Below are positions 33,901 to 47,713 of a DNA stretch of 64,000 nucleotides, piece by piece. Both the position numbers and the translations under genes were made by a program. This DNA is from Oscheius dolichura (taxonomy: Eukaryota; Nematoda; Chromadorea; Rhabditida; Rhabditidae): the NCBI GenBank assembly GCA_932521035.1, contig OW051496.1:8556001-8620000 (forward strand), written 5' to 3'. The first letter of the stretch is position 1. Every line of letters begins with the position of its first letter. The notes beneath the pieces were generated by a model that was given only the letters and a program-made list of their open reading frames with translations, had not been told where the DNA came from and ran no database searches.

Positions 33901-36900
33901 TTGACAGGAAACGTGATGACTGGTGTGGAACTAGGAGACGAGCTGACAGCGTGGATCGATGCCGCCATCTGTAATCCCAAACCGCCAGTGGTTACTCTGC
34001 CTCCTACGACGGCTTATGGTGGGTTACTGTAGATGGAGTGAGAGAATGATGAAAGTATTTTAGTGACTACCATCCCTACAGTTTCAACAAAGGCAGCCAC
34101 AACAACTAGCGGGACGACAACAGCAGGGACGACGACGACACCCCAGCCGGCCGAGGGATGCCCTGATTGCTATCCAGACATGGCTAATATCCTGATCCTT
34201 GTGGACAGTTCCGTTGATCAGAGCTCCTCTACCGTAAGTCCTTTCTTTTATTTTTGATCATCCCCGTTCAGTTCTTAAATCAGAAGCAAGTTGTCCTGAA
34301 CTTGGTGGCCACCTGGACCCATATGGAACGAATGGCTCTTGGCTCCTTTGCCAATTCCCTTTCCCAACTGATTAATTATGACAATCTGGCTCCCAACGAT
34401 CTCCATGGCTTGCAAATCGTCATCTCTAATATTCAACAGACAAGAAATGAAGCCGACCTGGGAAAATCTCTCCATCAGGCGACGGCCATCGCCCCGAATC
34501 CCTTGTACGGAGAGCAGCGGACAATCCTCTTCACCTCTACAGCCGTCGTCAGCGATAAGGCCAGCCAAGCTGGGCAGAATCTCCGTGGGAAGGGACAGCT
34601 CGTCGTTATTGGAATAGGAATGAACGATGTCTCGGCGTTGGCTTCCCTGGCTTCTCCGGGAGATGCCATCCCTTGGGGAGATGTGACAGATACGTCTACA
34701 GTAGTCCAAGACATTATGGGAGCCATTGGAGCGACTACCCGCCGGCCGACCGAGTCCACCACCTCCGGGACAGCCGCCACGACGACTACGAGCTCACAAG
34801 GGACAACCACAACCCTCCCACCGAATGTCATCAGCTGCCACAAGGATGTCCTCCTCCTGATTGATGATTCCAATGCTTATGGTGGGCAGAACAACTTCAA
34901 CGCTACGAAGAACTGGGTCATCAACTCGCTCCTCCCTGCCTGGAACATTAACCCGAGCCACGTTGCGGCCCTCGCCTCGGGCTATGCCAACAAGTCTTGG
35001 AATACTATTGGAGGAGATTTTGGAGACGTGGCATCCGTAGCAGAGATGCAGACAATGATCAATGGCCAGCTATACTATCTGGGAGGAAGAGGGCCCAGTT
35101 TGACGTATGGATTGAAGAATGCCGTTGCGGTGAGCCGGCCACAGATGGTGACAATCCTCATTTCTGCTTCTGAGTAAGTTACTGTAGAGAGAAGAGAAAA
35201 TAAATGAGTTTTCAGAGATGTCAACGACATCAACATGGCTTATCCCTACGCGGTGAAGTTGAAGGAATACGGAGCGGCGGTCATTACCCTCTTTGTAGGG
35301 CCCACTTCTCAAGGATTCTTGGGACAGGTGTTTTTTTCTTTTCCGGTTCATATTGGACATGGGTTTAGCTCTCTTCGGGAAGTAACTACTCCTTCGTCTC
35401 CACTGATTATGCCGTTCCATCCGCTCTGGCCAACCAGATCTCTTCTCAAATTTGTGGACCGGAACCTATTTTCACCACAACACAGCCAGTGACCACAACA
35501 GTGACGACAACGACGGTCACGACGGCTCCTCCTCCATTCGACTGCAACCCGGACGTGGCCTTCCTCTTCGACAGCTCGAAGGTCAATTCGAATGACACCA
35601 TTATTGCGGCAGTTGTCAACTACGTGGCTGACACCGTCGTCAAGAATTGGGCAGTGAATCTCCAATCGACGGAAGCCGCGCCAGTCTACGCCACAGCGGG
35701 GCATAGCCTCTATGGAAGGAATTACTGGGACTATGCAAATAGGGGAGAACTACAGGACGCGCTTCACACCATGGCAGGATATGGCGTCTTCCAGGGAGAT
35801 CCCAGTGTCAAAGCGTAGGCTACAGTACTCCGTTCTTTTTCAGAGAAGAGATTTAGACTGTTGAACGCACTGCAGAGCATCACGCAACATAGAAGGCAAA
35901 CGGCTCCTCTAACCGCGGTTATGTTCACCTTCTCTACCGAATATCAAGACGTGGTCTCCTCTCTGAGCATAGAAAAGAAGCTCGGAGCAAATATTGTCGC
36001 CGTGGGTTTGGGAACCTCCGACATGTCTACCCTTGGCCTCCTCACCGGCAACGTCATCATCCCATCCACCTTGGGAGATGATTTGACCAATTTCATCAAT
36101 AACGCCATCTGTAATCCGAAGCCTGCCATTACTGCCGTGACCACTACTTCGGGTAAGAGGAGGACAACATTAAAGGGACTGTCAGGGATCTTTTTTTCCG
36201 GTAGTGGGTCCAGCAGCGACTGAACTAGCTAGCGCCCTCCGCCTTTGGCGCGCTTTGGCGGAACACGGATTTTTTTTTTCGTTTTTTGACATTTTCTGAA
36301 CGTATATGGTGACACATTCCGTAAAAATATTACGAATTCGTGCAATTTCGATCGCGCGCCTACCGTAACCAAATAAGGTCCCTGACAGTCCCTTTAACCA
36401 CCAACTGAATTTTTTGAATTTCAGCTCAACCCAGTAGTACGACGTCTGCGATTACAACAACAACTACAGTAACCACTACAACCATGACTCCCGAGGGTTG
36501 CCCTGATTGCTATCCTGCCATAGCTAACCTCCTTCTCATGATTGACAATTCCGCGAATCAGACAGCCGATACTGTAAGTTATCCTCTCCTCTAGAAGTAC
36601 GTTTACCAGTTCTCTGCCCAAAAACAAGCTGTCCTTAATCTCATCTCTACCTGGAACCACTTCGAGCGGGTCTCTCTGGCCACCTATGCCGATTCCCTCT
36701 CCCCAATCATTGGCTACAACGACAACCCGACCCTGGCTTCTCTCCAGAAGGTCGTAAACGCCATCCAACAGACGAAGAAACCGGCCGATTTGGGGAAATC
36801 CCTTCACATGGCTACAGGAATTGCTCCTGTCGCTCTTTACGGTCAACAGCAGACGATCCTCTTCACGACGACGGTGGATAACTCCGATAAGGCGACGACG

Positions 36901-39900
36901 GCGGCCGGGACACTACAGCAGGAGGGACAGCTGATTGTTGTCGGAGTGGCCATGGCCGATGCCTCCTCTCTCAACGGGCTAGCCTCCCCGGGAAGCGCCA
37001 TCGCCTGGGGAGATGTTAGTGATACGACGACTGTTGTTCAGGACATAATGGCGGATCTTGGAGCAACAACCCGAGGCCCAACAGAGTCCACCACCTCTGG
37101 AACGAGCCAGACAACGACTGCCCCATCGACTACGGTCGCTACTACCCTGCCACCAAATGAGATAAGCTGTCAGAAAGATGTCCTCCTCTTAATTGATACT
37201 TCCAATTCCTTTGGAGGGGAGCAAAACTTCACGACCACAAAGAACTGGGTGGTGAACACGCTCGTCCCCATCTGGAATGTCTCCCCGAGGGAGATCGCGC
37301 CCATCGCTTTCGGATTCGCTAATAAATCCTGGAATAATATTGGAGGAGATTTTGGAGACGTCGCTTCCGTCACGGAATTCCAAACAATGCTCAACGGGCA
37401 GCTGTTCTACACGGCAGACAGAGGACACGCTCTGGCCTATGGGTTAAAGAATGCAGTCGCTGTCAGTCGGCCACAAACGGTGGTCATCCTCATCTCTGCT
37501 TCTGAGTGAGAAACATCACAGTACAAATAAAATCCATTTTAGAGATCCTACAGACATCGGGCAGTCGATACAGTACGCGATGAAGTTGAAGGAGTATGGA
37601 GGCGCGGTCATTACTCTGGCTGTTGGACCCACGGCTAAAGGATATCTGGGGCAGGTGGGTGCAGTATTAATAGAACGGCGAAAGTTCATATTACATTTGG
37701 GTTGAAATCGTCTTCTTTTCTTGACAAAGAAGATGTACGGCATTCTCTTTCAGCTCTCCTCTGGTCTAAATTACACCTATGTCTCCAAAGACTACGCCGT
37801 CTCTGCCGCCTTGGCCAGTCAGATCTCTTCAAAAATTTGTGGACCGGAACCTCTCTTCACCACAACGGAATATCCCTCGTCGTCGACAAACTTTCCAACC
37901 ACAACTATCACTGCAGCTCCTCCTCCCTTCGACTGCAACCCAGACGTGGCCTTCCTCTTCGACAGTTCTTCCTTCAATTCGAATGACAGTACCATCGCGG
38001 CTGTCGTTAATTACGTGGCTGATAGCGTGGTCAAGAATTGGGCAGTGAATATGCAAGCGACAGAAGCAGCTATCACCTACGCCACGACTGGCCACACCCT
38101 CTATGGGTACAATTACTGGGAATACGGCAGCAGAACCGAACTCCAGACGGAGATGCATCGGGTGGCGGCATTCGGTGTCTTCCAGGGAGATCCCAGTGTC
38201 AAGGCGTAGGCTACAGTACTTCGCCTTCTCAAAGGTTACACTTTCAGATTGTTGAACGCTCTTCAGGGCATTACACAACACAGAAGGCAGACAGCTCCTC
38301 TAACGGCGGTAATGTTCACCTTCTCTACTGATTATCAAGATGTGGTGGCCTCCTTGAGCATTGAGAAAAATCTCGGAGCGAATATTGTGGCCGTGGGACT
38401 GGGCTCCTCTGATCTGTCGACACTTGGCCTTCTTACCGGAAATGTCATCATCCCGACTACTTTGGGAGATGATTTGACCAACTTCATCAATAACGCCATC
38501 TGTAATCCGAAGCCACCTATCACACAGGTCACAACGTCTACAGGTAAGACCACTAACCACCTGTTGTGGTTGCCAACGGGCCATCTGTTGATTTCACTTC
38601 TATTTCCAGCTCTGCCAACCACTACCGAAGCCAGCACAACTCTCTCAACTACAGTACCCTTACCCACAACTACTGTCACAGTGGAAGGCTGCCTGGACTG
38701 TGTCCCCGCCATGGCTAACCTCCTCCTCATGATTGACAATTCCGCGAATCAGACAGCTGATACTGTAAGTTATCCTCTCCTCTAGAAATACGGTTTTCAG
38801 TTCTCTGACCAAAAACAAGCTGTCCTTAATCTCATCTCTACCTGGAACCACTTCGAGCGGGTCTCTCTGGCCACCTATGCCGATTCCCTCTCCCCAATCA
38901 TTGGCTACAACGACAACCCGACCCTGGCTTCTCTCCAGAAGGTCGTAAACGCCATCCAACAGACGAAGAAACCGGCCGATTTGGGGAAATCCCTTCACAT
39001 GGCTACAGGAATTGCTCCTGTCGCTCTTTACGGTCAACAGCAGACGATCCTCTTCACGACGACGGTGGATAACTCCGATAAGGCGACGACGGCGGCCGGG
39101 ACACTACAGCAGGAGGGACAGCTGATTGTTGTCGGAGTGGCCATGGCGAATGCTTCCTCTCTCAACGGTCTAGCCTCCCCGGGAAGCGCCATCGCCTGGG
39201 GAGATGTTAGTGATATCCAAGGAGTTGTGGGCAGTATTATGAATGACCTCAATTCGCCGACTATGGGGTCGACTGCGAGTACTATTGTCTCATCCAGCAG
39301 CAGTTCAGCAGGAACTACCGTAACCAGCGCCACTACTTCTGGAAGTACAGGAACTACCGTAACCAGCGCCACTACTTCTGGAAGTACAGGAACTACCGTA
39401 ACCAGCGCCACTACTTCTGGAAGTACAGGAACTACCGTAACCAGCGCCACTACTTCTGGAAGTACAGGAACTACCGTAACCAGCGCCACTACTTCTGGAA
39501 GTACAGGAACTACCGTAACCAGCGCCACTACTTCTGGAAGTACAGGAACTACCGTAACCAGCGCCACTACTTCTGGAAGTACAGGAACTACCGTAACCAG
39601 CGCCACTACTTCTGGTAGTACAGGAACTACCGTAACCAGCGCCACTACTTCTGGAAGTACAGGAACTACCGTAACCAGCGCCACTACTTCTGGAAGTACA
39701 GGAACTACCGTAACCAACGCCACTACTTCTGGAAGTACAGGAACTACCGTAACCAGCGCCACTACTTCTGGAAGTACAGGAAGCTCCACAACTAGTTCCT
39801 CTTCGCCCGCTTCTTCTGCTGGTACAAACGGCTTACCTTCTTCAACAGCTTCTATGACTTCTCCAGGGACAACAACAACCACGACTGCAACCAGAACAGT

Positions 39901-42900
39901 ATCCACAACCACAGCTGGACCCGTCTGTACAAAGGATCTGATCCTTCTAATGGACGACTCGAATGCCATTCCAAATAAGGATAACTTCAACCAGGTGAGG
40001 AAGGGGAAACTCAAAGAAAGGGCAAGAATTTCAGCTGAAAACCTGGATCATTTCCACTTTCTTGCCAAAATTGCAAAGTTTTGTCTTGGTGGATCCCATT
40101 TCCTACGATGATAAAAATTATCAAGATATTTTACAAGGTTTCGTACCTGGAAGCATGGTAGGACCTCCGATGCAAGATATGTACCAGTATCAATCTAAAT
40201 CAGGCCCCAATATCACCAAGTAAGAATTGCTCCTCATCCCTCTCTATTCGTATTTCAGAGCTCTCCAAAGGGCATCAACGATAACTGGGACTGCTGGAAC
40301 AACATCAACCCTCTTGATCTCTGCCTCGTCTGGAGCTGGAGATGTTACCAGTGCTGTCTCTTATGCCGCCCAGATGAAAGCGAATGGAGTGTTTATTACC
40401 CTACTAGTCGGAGGGGCAGGAGACGGGCTTCTTCCTTTAGCTACTGATCCAGAGATGAACTTCTCTACCGGCGGCTTTGCCCCGGATGATAATCTTCTTA
40501 ACTCCATTTTGAATGCCATCTGCCCGAGTCAAGGAAGCTCTACGCCCAGTTCTACTGCAGCTTCTGGAATCACTACGGGAACAATAAGTACCCCGCCATC
40601 AGTGTCATCCTCATCTGTAGGAACAACCGGGGTTCCCACAACCACAGCTGCTGCAGCCACAACGACCACAACGGCGCCAATCTGCACAAAAGATTTGATT
40701 CTTCTGCTAGACGACTCCAATGCCATCCCTAATCAGGATAACTTTAACCAGGTGAGAAAGAGAAAATCTCAGGGAAAAAGATGGAATTTCAGCTAAAAAA
40801 TTGGGTCATCTCCACTTTCCTTAGCCAATTACAAAGCTTTATTCAAGTGGATCCTATTTCCTTTGATGATAAGATGTACCAAGAGATTGCTGGTGGTTTC
40901 CTGCCCGGAAACATCGTTGGCCTCCCGATGAAGGACATGTATCTGTATCAATCTAAATCAGACCCCAATATCACCAAGTAACAGCTTTCTTTTCTCTTCT
41001 ATTCGTTTTTCAGAGCTCTCCAAAGAGCCTCAACTATAACTGGGCCTGATGGAGTTACTTCCATTCTCTTGATCTCTGCTTCCTCAGCTACTGGAGATGT
41101 CGCCAGTGCTGTCCCTTATGCCACCCAGATGAAGGCTAATGGGGTGTTTATTACGCTACTAGTGGGAGGGGCAGGAGACGGACTTCTTCCGCTGGCAACT
41201 GGTCCAGATATGAGCTTCTCCACTGGCGGCTTTGCTCCGGATAATGGGCTCCTAGCACTGATCTTGAATGCCATCTGCCCGACTCAAGGAAGCTCTACGG
41301 CTAACCAGGGATCTACAACGACTTTAGGAAGTGTAGCGACCACCAGTTCTACTGTAGCTGGTCCTATCCCGACAGATAGTCCTACTGTAACTTCTGGAAT
41401 CGCTACGGGAACCATTAGTACCCCGTCATCAGTGTCATCCTCATCTGTAGGAACAACCGGGGTCCCCACAACCACAGCAGCTGCAGCCACAACAACCACA
41501 ACGGCGCCAATCTGCACAAAGGATTTGATTCTTCTGCTAGACGACTCCAATGCCATCCCTAATCAGGATAACTTCAATCAGGTAAGGAAGGAGGAGACGA
41601 CAGAGACAAAAGTATTTCAGCTAAAAAATTGGGTCATCTCCACTTTCCTTAGCCAATTACAAAGCTTCATTCAAGTTGATCCCATTTCCTTTGACGATAA
41701 AATGTACCAGGAGATTGCTGGTGGTTTCCTACCTGGGAACATCGTTGGCCTCCCGATGAAGGACATGTATCTGTATCAATCTAAATCAGACCCCAATATC
41801 ACCAAGTAATACCTCCACATCCTCTTCTATTCGTCTTTCAGAGCTCTCCAAAGAGCCTCAACAATAACAGGGCCCGATGGGACAACATCAACCCTCCTGA
41901 TCTCTGCTTCCTCTGCTACTGGAGACGTTGCCAGTGCTGTCCCTTATGCCACCCAGATGAAGGCTAATGGGGTGTTTATTACGCTACTAGTGGGAGGGGC
42001 AGGAGACGGACTTCTTCCGCTGGCAACTGGTCCAGATATGAGTTTCTCCACTGGCGGCTTCGCTCCAGACGATTTGATCCTCAACTCTATTTTGACGGCT
42101 CTTTGCCCTGGAAGCACAACAGGGCAGACGAGTGGCCCTACGACGACGGCTCCCACTCCTTCAACAATCCCAACGGTTTCGGGAACTTCTACAATAACCT
42201 CAGGATCTACCGCGACTCCCACAACTATTATTTCTTCTTCAAGTGCAGCGAATACTCCAGGAGGGAGCTCTACCGTAACCCAAGGCATTACAACACCTGG
42301 AACACCCACTGGATCAACTTTGGTTCTTACCACAACGGTAGCTGTTCCTACAACGACTGTTGATCTCTATATCCCGACCAAGGAGGACATTGTCATTGTT
42401 TTTGACACTTCCAGCTATGTTAATTCCACTACCGTAAGACTTATTCTTAACCAATACCTAGAGAAATTTTAGCTAACCGCTCAGAAGCACCTGATGCTTG
42501 CAGTGGCGGCCAATTGGACCCATTTTGACCGGGTTGGAGTAGTTTCAGCAGCCAATGGGGACCAATCCCTTGTCCAATACCAAGATCTCCGGTCATTTGA
42601 CGATTTCAAGGCTTCTTTGCAAGCGGTCGTCCAGATGTCCCCCACTTTCCCCGACTTGGATAAGTCCGTCTCCCTATTTCTTCCCAAAAAAGTGGTGTTT
42701 AGAGCCCTGAGGTTCGTCAACGACTCATATCCTCTGGAGGAGGGAATGACCAGCAGAGATGTTGTCTTCTTCACCGCGTCTACCGACACCACCGAGATTT
42801 CTAGGGCTCAGAATTCTGCGGATTCTCTCAAAACCCTGGGAAGATTAATAACCGTCGGCATTGGAATAACCGACGTCTCTATCCTCGCCCCCATCTCGTC

Positions 42901-42979
42901 GACCAATTCCGCCGTCTCTTTTACCGATTTCACAGATTTTACGGAAATAACGGCTCAAATTAATCAACTGCTATTGTAA
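27956..42979 (+). CDS. Giant type II membrane protein: mucin region plus 16 vWA-like modules
   Basis: Short introns (mostly 36-50 bp; one of ~380 bp near 30200, one of ~270 bp at 36152) connect all exons in one frame chain of roughly 4,000 residues. First exons: 27956-28071, 28114-28211, 28251-28363, 28404-29696. Residues 1-38 are cytosolic and acidic; one helix follows (LIIIIILLFFLGLAFLIAG). Then come a possible SEA domain, a Thr/Ser/Pro mucin region and 16 divergent vWA folds separated by Thr/Ser linkers. Approximate module starts: 29630, 30750, 31825, 32665, 33409, 34155, 34842, 35538, 36497, 37168, 37931, 38690, 39925, 40680, 41510, 42376. Most modules run from a Cys-containing lead-in to a closing strand. 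Likely an extracellular adhesion or coat protein. Splitting into several genes is not excluded, but domains straddle every intron I checked. Confidence 0.8.
28251..28720 (+). other. Possible SEA domain after the transmembrane helix
   Basis: About 145 residues between the membrane helix and the mucin region contain YADVLSNYQNAVDTITEQ, then YITILGLSQSPRGSVMAVVG. The G-S-V core followed by a hydrophobic strand recalls the autocleavage site of SEA domains, which often sit at this place in type II membrane proteins. Similarity elsewhere is weak; this is inference. Confidence 0.4.
28797..28904 (+). repeat. 18-bp tandem repeat coding CPTPTA, six copies
   Basis: Six in-frame hexapeptides (CPTPTA x4, CPTPMA, CPTPTV) at the start of the mucin region. 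The regular Cys spacing suggests disulphide cross-linking. Confidence 0.9.
30945..31060. repeat. Palindromic MITE-like element, copy 9, in an intron
   Basis: Arms GCACCCGTATAGTCTCGGCA and CTGCCGAAGCTGTACGGGTG. It lies in the intron that splits the second vWA module of the giant gene. Confidence 0.8.
32086..32102. repeat. Solo arm of the palindromic element
   Basis: ACACCCGTACAATCTCG, a single arm without a partner, in an intron of module 3. Probably a remnant; short enough to be chance. Confidence 0.4.
36170..36397. mobile_element. Non-autonomous DNA transposon with TTAA ends, in an intron
   Basis: 228 bp bounded by TTAA on both sides, with ~20-bp terminal inverted repeats (AAAGGGACTGTCAGGGA at the left, its complement at the right, one mismatch). 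Internal sequence is AT-rich with a CGCGCGCC patch and no ORF. It sits between the donor at 36152 and the acceptor at 36423. The equivalent intron of the next triplet (about 38543-38609) lacks it. Confidence 0.85.
36530..37022 (+). repeat. Near-identical block, copy 1 (module 9)
   Basis: Almost base-for-base equal to 38712-39215, including most of a 36-bp intron (GTAAGTTATCCTCTCCTCTA). Confidence 0.85.
38712..39215 (+). repeat. Near-identical block, copy 2 (module 12)
   Basis: Partner of 36530-37022. Similarity stops abruptly after GGAGATGTTAGTGAT, where this copy enters the 39-bp minisatellite linker. Confidence 0.85.
39311..39778 (+). repeat. 39-bp coding minisatellite, 12 copies
   Basis: 468 bp = 12 x 39 bp, in frame, encoding GTTVTSATTSGST. 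Copies are almost identical; one has Asn for Ser and one a GGT for GGA codon. It forms the Thr/Ser linker after module 12 and is a likely dense O-glycosylation region. Confidence 0.95.
40540..42080 (+). repeat. Recently duplicated type A modules 14 and 15
   Basis: Linker and module 14 (from ~40540) and module 15 (from ~41370) share runs of identical protein such as VPTTTAAAATTTTTAPICTK, LILLLDDSNAIPNQDNFNQ and VFITLLVGGAGDGLLPLATG, with ~90% or more matching bases by eye. Module 13 is a more divergent relative. Confidence 0.8.
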
Positions 42980-43065
42980 TATATATTATTTATAATATTT
43001 ATGCGATGATTTAAAGAGAAGAAGAAGAAGAATTCTAAAATATGTAAAAGATCCGGGTCTGCTTT

Positions 43066-43071
43066 AATAAA
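43066..43071 (+). terminator. Polyadenylation signal of the giant vWA gene
   Basis: AATAAA 86 bp after the TAA. Cleavage ~15 bp downstream would fall inside the last coding exon of the convergent zinc-finger gene. Confidence 0.6.
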
Positions 43072-43076
43072 AGGTC

Positions 43077-45289
<2,213 letters not shown>

Positions 45290-45299
45290 AGGGTCGCTA

Positions 45300-45690
45300 T
45301 GGACGGGAAGGGGGCTACGGTAGAGGGCGGGGACAAATGGCCGACTGGGCGAGTTCTAACCCCGTTAGGAACTGGGGAATTCGGGGGTTTTTTTATATTT
45401 CCAAGCTTTCTGATTAATCTGCTTCATCTTGTAACGGATCAGGGTATATCAAACCTATAAATTGACCGAAAAGTAATATACAATCTTCTTTTCCCACTTA
45501 CTGCTCCATTTTGCCTGTTTTTCTCTTATAAATCTCTACATTTTATTGAAAATTCACCAGTAACTTTAGTGCTTCTCTATCCCAAACCTCGTGCTCCAAA
45601 AAGATCAAAATTAAGGTACCATAGCGGTTAGAATTGAAGCCCGAGACAGAAACGGGGTTGATCATAATTCCAGTCAGAGTTTTTCGTTTA
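45300..45690. other. Intergenic, upstream of the PRDM14-like gene
   Basis: Pyrimidine- and AT-rich sequence; no gene seen. Confidence 0.4.
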
Positions 45691-46130
45691 AAAATGGGTT
45701 ATGAAAATTTATACACCATTCGAACAAACCAACCTTACAAATCGAATGGCACAGATAAAAAGACAAATATTGCTGTTGTAGTCTTTCAACTAAATTTTGC
45801 AGAATTACCACAGCGCGCGGAAATTGCTCTATAACTTCTGTTGTAGATGACTTCTGTTGTAGACCATTTTACACATAGAAAATCAGCTTTATAAGATCAA
45901 GAACTTTCGCCTAAAAATGGGTTAATCATTAAAAGTTATATACTATTCGAAAGCTAACAACCTTATAAATCGAACGGTACAGATAAAAATGCGAATAGTG
46001 CGGGTTATTGTAGTCCTTCAACTGAATTTTGTAAAATTACCACGGAAATAGCTCTATAACTTCTGTTATCGTTGAGATATCCATTTTCCACATAGAAAAT
46101 CAGCTTTATGAGATCAAGAGCTTTCAGATG
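45691..46130 (+). repeat. Diverged tandem duplication, ~220-bp unit, two copies
   Basis: AAAATGGGTTA recurs at 45691 and 45914; CATAGAAAATCAGCTTTA recurs at 45874 and 46091 (periods 223 and 217). Matching blocks between include ATTCGAA, AAATCGAA.GG.ACAGATAAAAA and CTCTATAACTTC. AT-rich, non-coding. Confidence 0.8.
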
Positions 46131-46949
46131 ACCTATAAATTTACTCAATGTACTCATTTTTCACTGAGAAATCCTGAAATCCATAGGACACGCATCGCGC
46201 CCCAGAAAATTGGGATTCTATTCCAAAGACTCCTGGCTCCAGGAATAGAATCGCAATTTTCTCTGCCCTCCGAATTAATGAGGAACTACTTCGGCTACCG
46301 TATACATTTGGGCAAAAGTTAATTGAGTAATGATGTTGGCATGCACTGGCGGCTATCCCATTAGAGGATCACACAACATAACAACCCAATTTGAGGGCTC
46401 GGCCGCCTCTCTTTTACAATGACTTCCCCGAAGGGAAATACTTCAACCGGGGGGAACTGTCCCGTTACAAGTGCCGGTGTCCACAATCGAATCAACCCCG
46501 AATAGAAACTGGCACTGCCCGGCTCCCACAATCCATGAAAGGGTACTCGAGAGGCGCGACGGCGGGATACAAACAGCCGCCTGCCCCGGAAGGTGTCGCG
46601 CGCCTCAATCTGATACCAAGAGGAGAGATATGCCAGGCACATATGGTGCAAATTACTTCCCTTCTGACTCTATTATTTGAGGGGGCAGGGACATCAGGGT
46701 CGATTAAAGGACACCACGACAATTACCGTATATTGGATGCGCTGTAAACACAGAGGAAAAGGCAGATGTGATCGGGGTTGCGCAACCGGGACAGATACAG
46801 AGAAAACGACACCCATAATAGACAACTATGAGGAGAAGATAAAGAAGACGGGGGCAATTTCTTAACAAAAGGAAGCAGAATTTCCTAAAGGACAGCCGTC
46901 TTCCCCCCGAAACGGACGTTTTTTTTTCATTGGACAAGGGAAAGATCTT
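46131..46949. other. Intergenic, no gene seen
   Basis: ORFs here are short and without splice or codon support. Confidence 0.4.
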
Positions 46950-47560
46950 CTCTTGCTCCTCCCGGCCTCCATCTCCTTGTGCACTTCCTCATCCCAGCCA
47001 GTTGTCTTCAGATCGAGATCCGGAGACGGGAAGCTGCCCTATTCAAGGCCCGTCCGCATATTCTCCCCCTCCTTCACGTCGTCATCCTATCATCCGTCCT
47101 CTTCCGTCAGAGTCTCCTCTTCCTCCCGTTCATCCTTCTTCGGCACCTCCTCCTCCCTGGCCGCATTCCTCCTAGTCCGTCATATTCTTCAACGGCTGCT
47201 CGGCCATCTTCTCGTTGATCTCCTTCATCCTCTCCAGTATCTTCACCAGAGTTTCCTTCAATTCGTTAGTTTGGTGAGGATCCTCCTTCTCCGGAACCTT
47301 GTCAGTGAGAGGTTGGACGCTCCCCCAGGTTGTGGAAGGCGGGATCCGTCGGTATATCCTCCCTCTTGTGGGCGTCGTCCGATTCGTTCTTCTTTGGCCC
47401 ATCCTCCTCCTTGACGGCCTTCCTCCTAGTCCGTCATCTTCTTCAACGGCTGCTCGACCACCTTCTGTCCTCCATCCTCTCCGGCATCTTCAGCAGAGTC
47501 TCCTTCAGTTCGTTCGTCTGCTCCCTGATGGTGTCGCGTCTAGCCGAGGAGGCCAGCAAG
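46950..47560 (-). pseudogene. Degenerate tandem copies of the acidic gene at 53397-54313
   Basis: Minus-strand fragments match the N-terminal part of the 54-kb gene: KAVKEEDGPKKNESDD then KREDIP, and a second copy AAREEEVPKKDEREEE, followed by ENMRTGLE-stop and WDEEVHKEMEAG. A second motif is also doubled: TNELKETLVKILERM with EQPLKNMTD, and TNELKETLLKMPERM with EQPLKKMTD. The frames of the pieces do not agree and stops intervene. A short expressed remnant (47402-47172, MGQRRTNRTT...KNMTD) cannot be excluded. Confidence 0.6.
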
Positions 47561-47713
47561 TCCATGGCCGACAAATACCGAAAAAAGAGCTTCAGTTCAA
47601 AAATTACAGTCTGCCTATTCTACCCTCTCCTCCACCTCTTGTCAATTTTCCCCCGTAGAAGTTAACTGCAGACAATCAAGACAACTTTATTACCACGTAT
47701 CACTTCTATATAT

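Larger units (their letters stand above)
31825..38690 (+). repeat. Three tandem B-A-C triplets of vWA modules
   Basis: Type B lead-ins (DCNPEEANI, DCYPDMANI, DCYPAIANL) at ~31825, ~34155 and ~36497 are each followed by type A (SRDVILLLDES, HKDVLLLIDDS, QKDVLLLIDTS) and type C (TVDVAFLFDNS, NPDVAFLFDSS twice). Each triplet is ~2.2-2.35 kb. Before them stands A-C and after them B-A-A-A-B, so the array grew by duplication of triplets and of single modules. Confidence 0.8.

Noticed and set aside
39311-39778. CRISPR-like regular repeat array
   Set aside because: Units are contiguous without unique spacers, in frame and protein-coding; the genome is eukaryotic.
39034-40014. 326-residue minus-strand frame with repeated VVALVTVVPVLPE
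   Set aside because: Antisense shadow of the 39-bp minisatellite.
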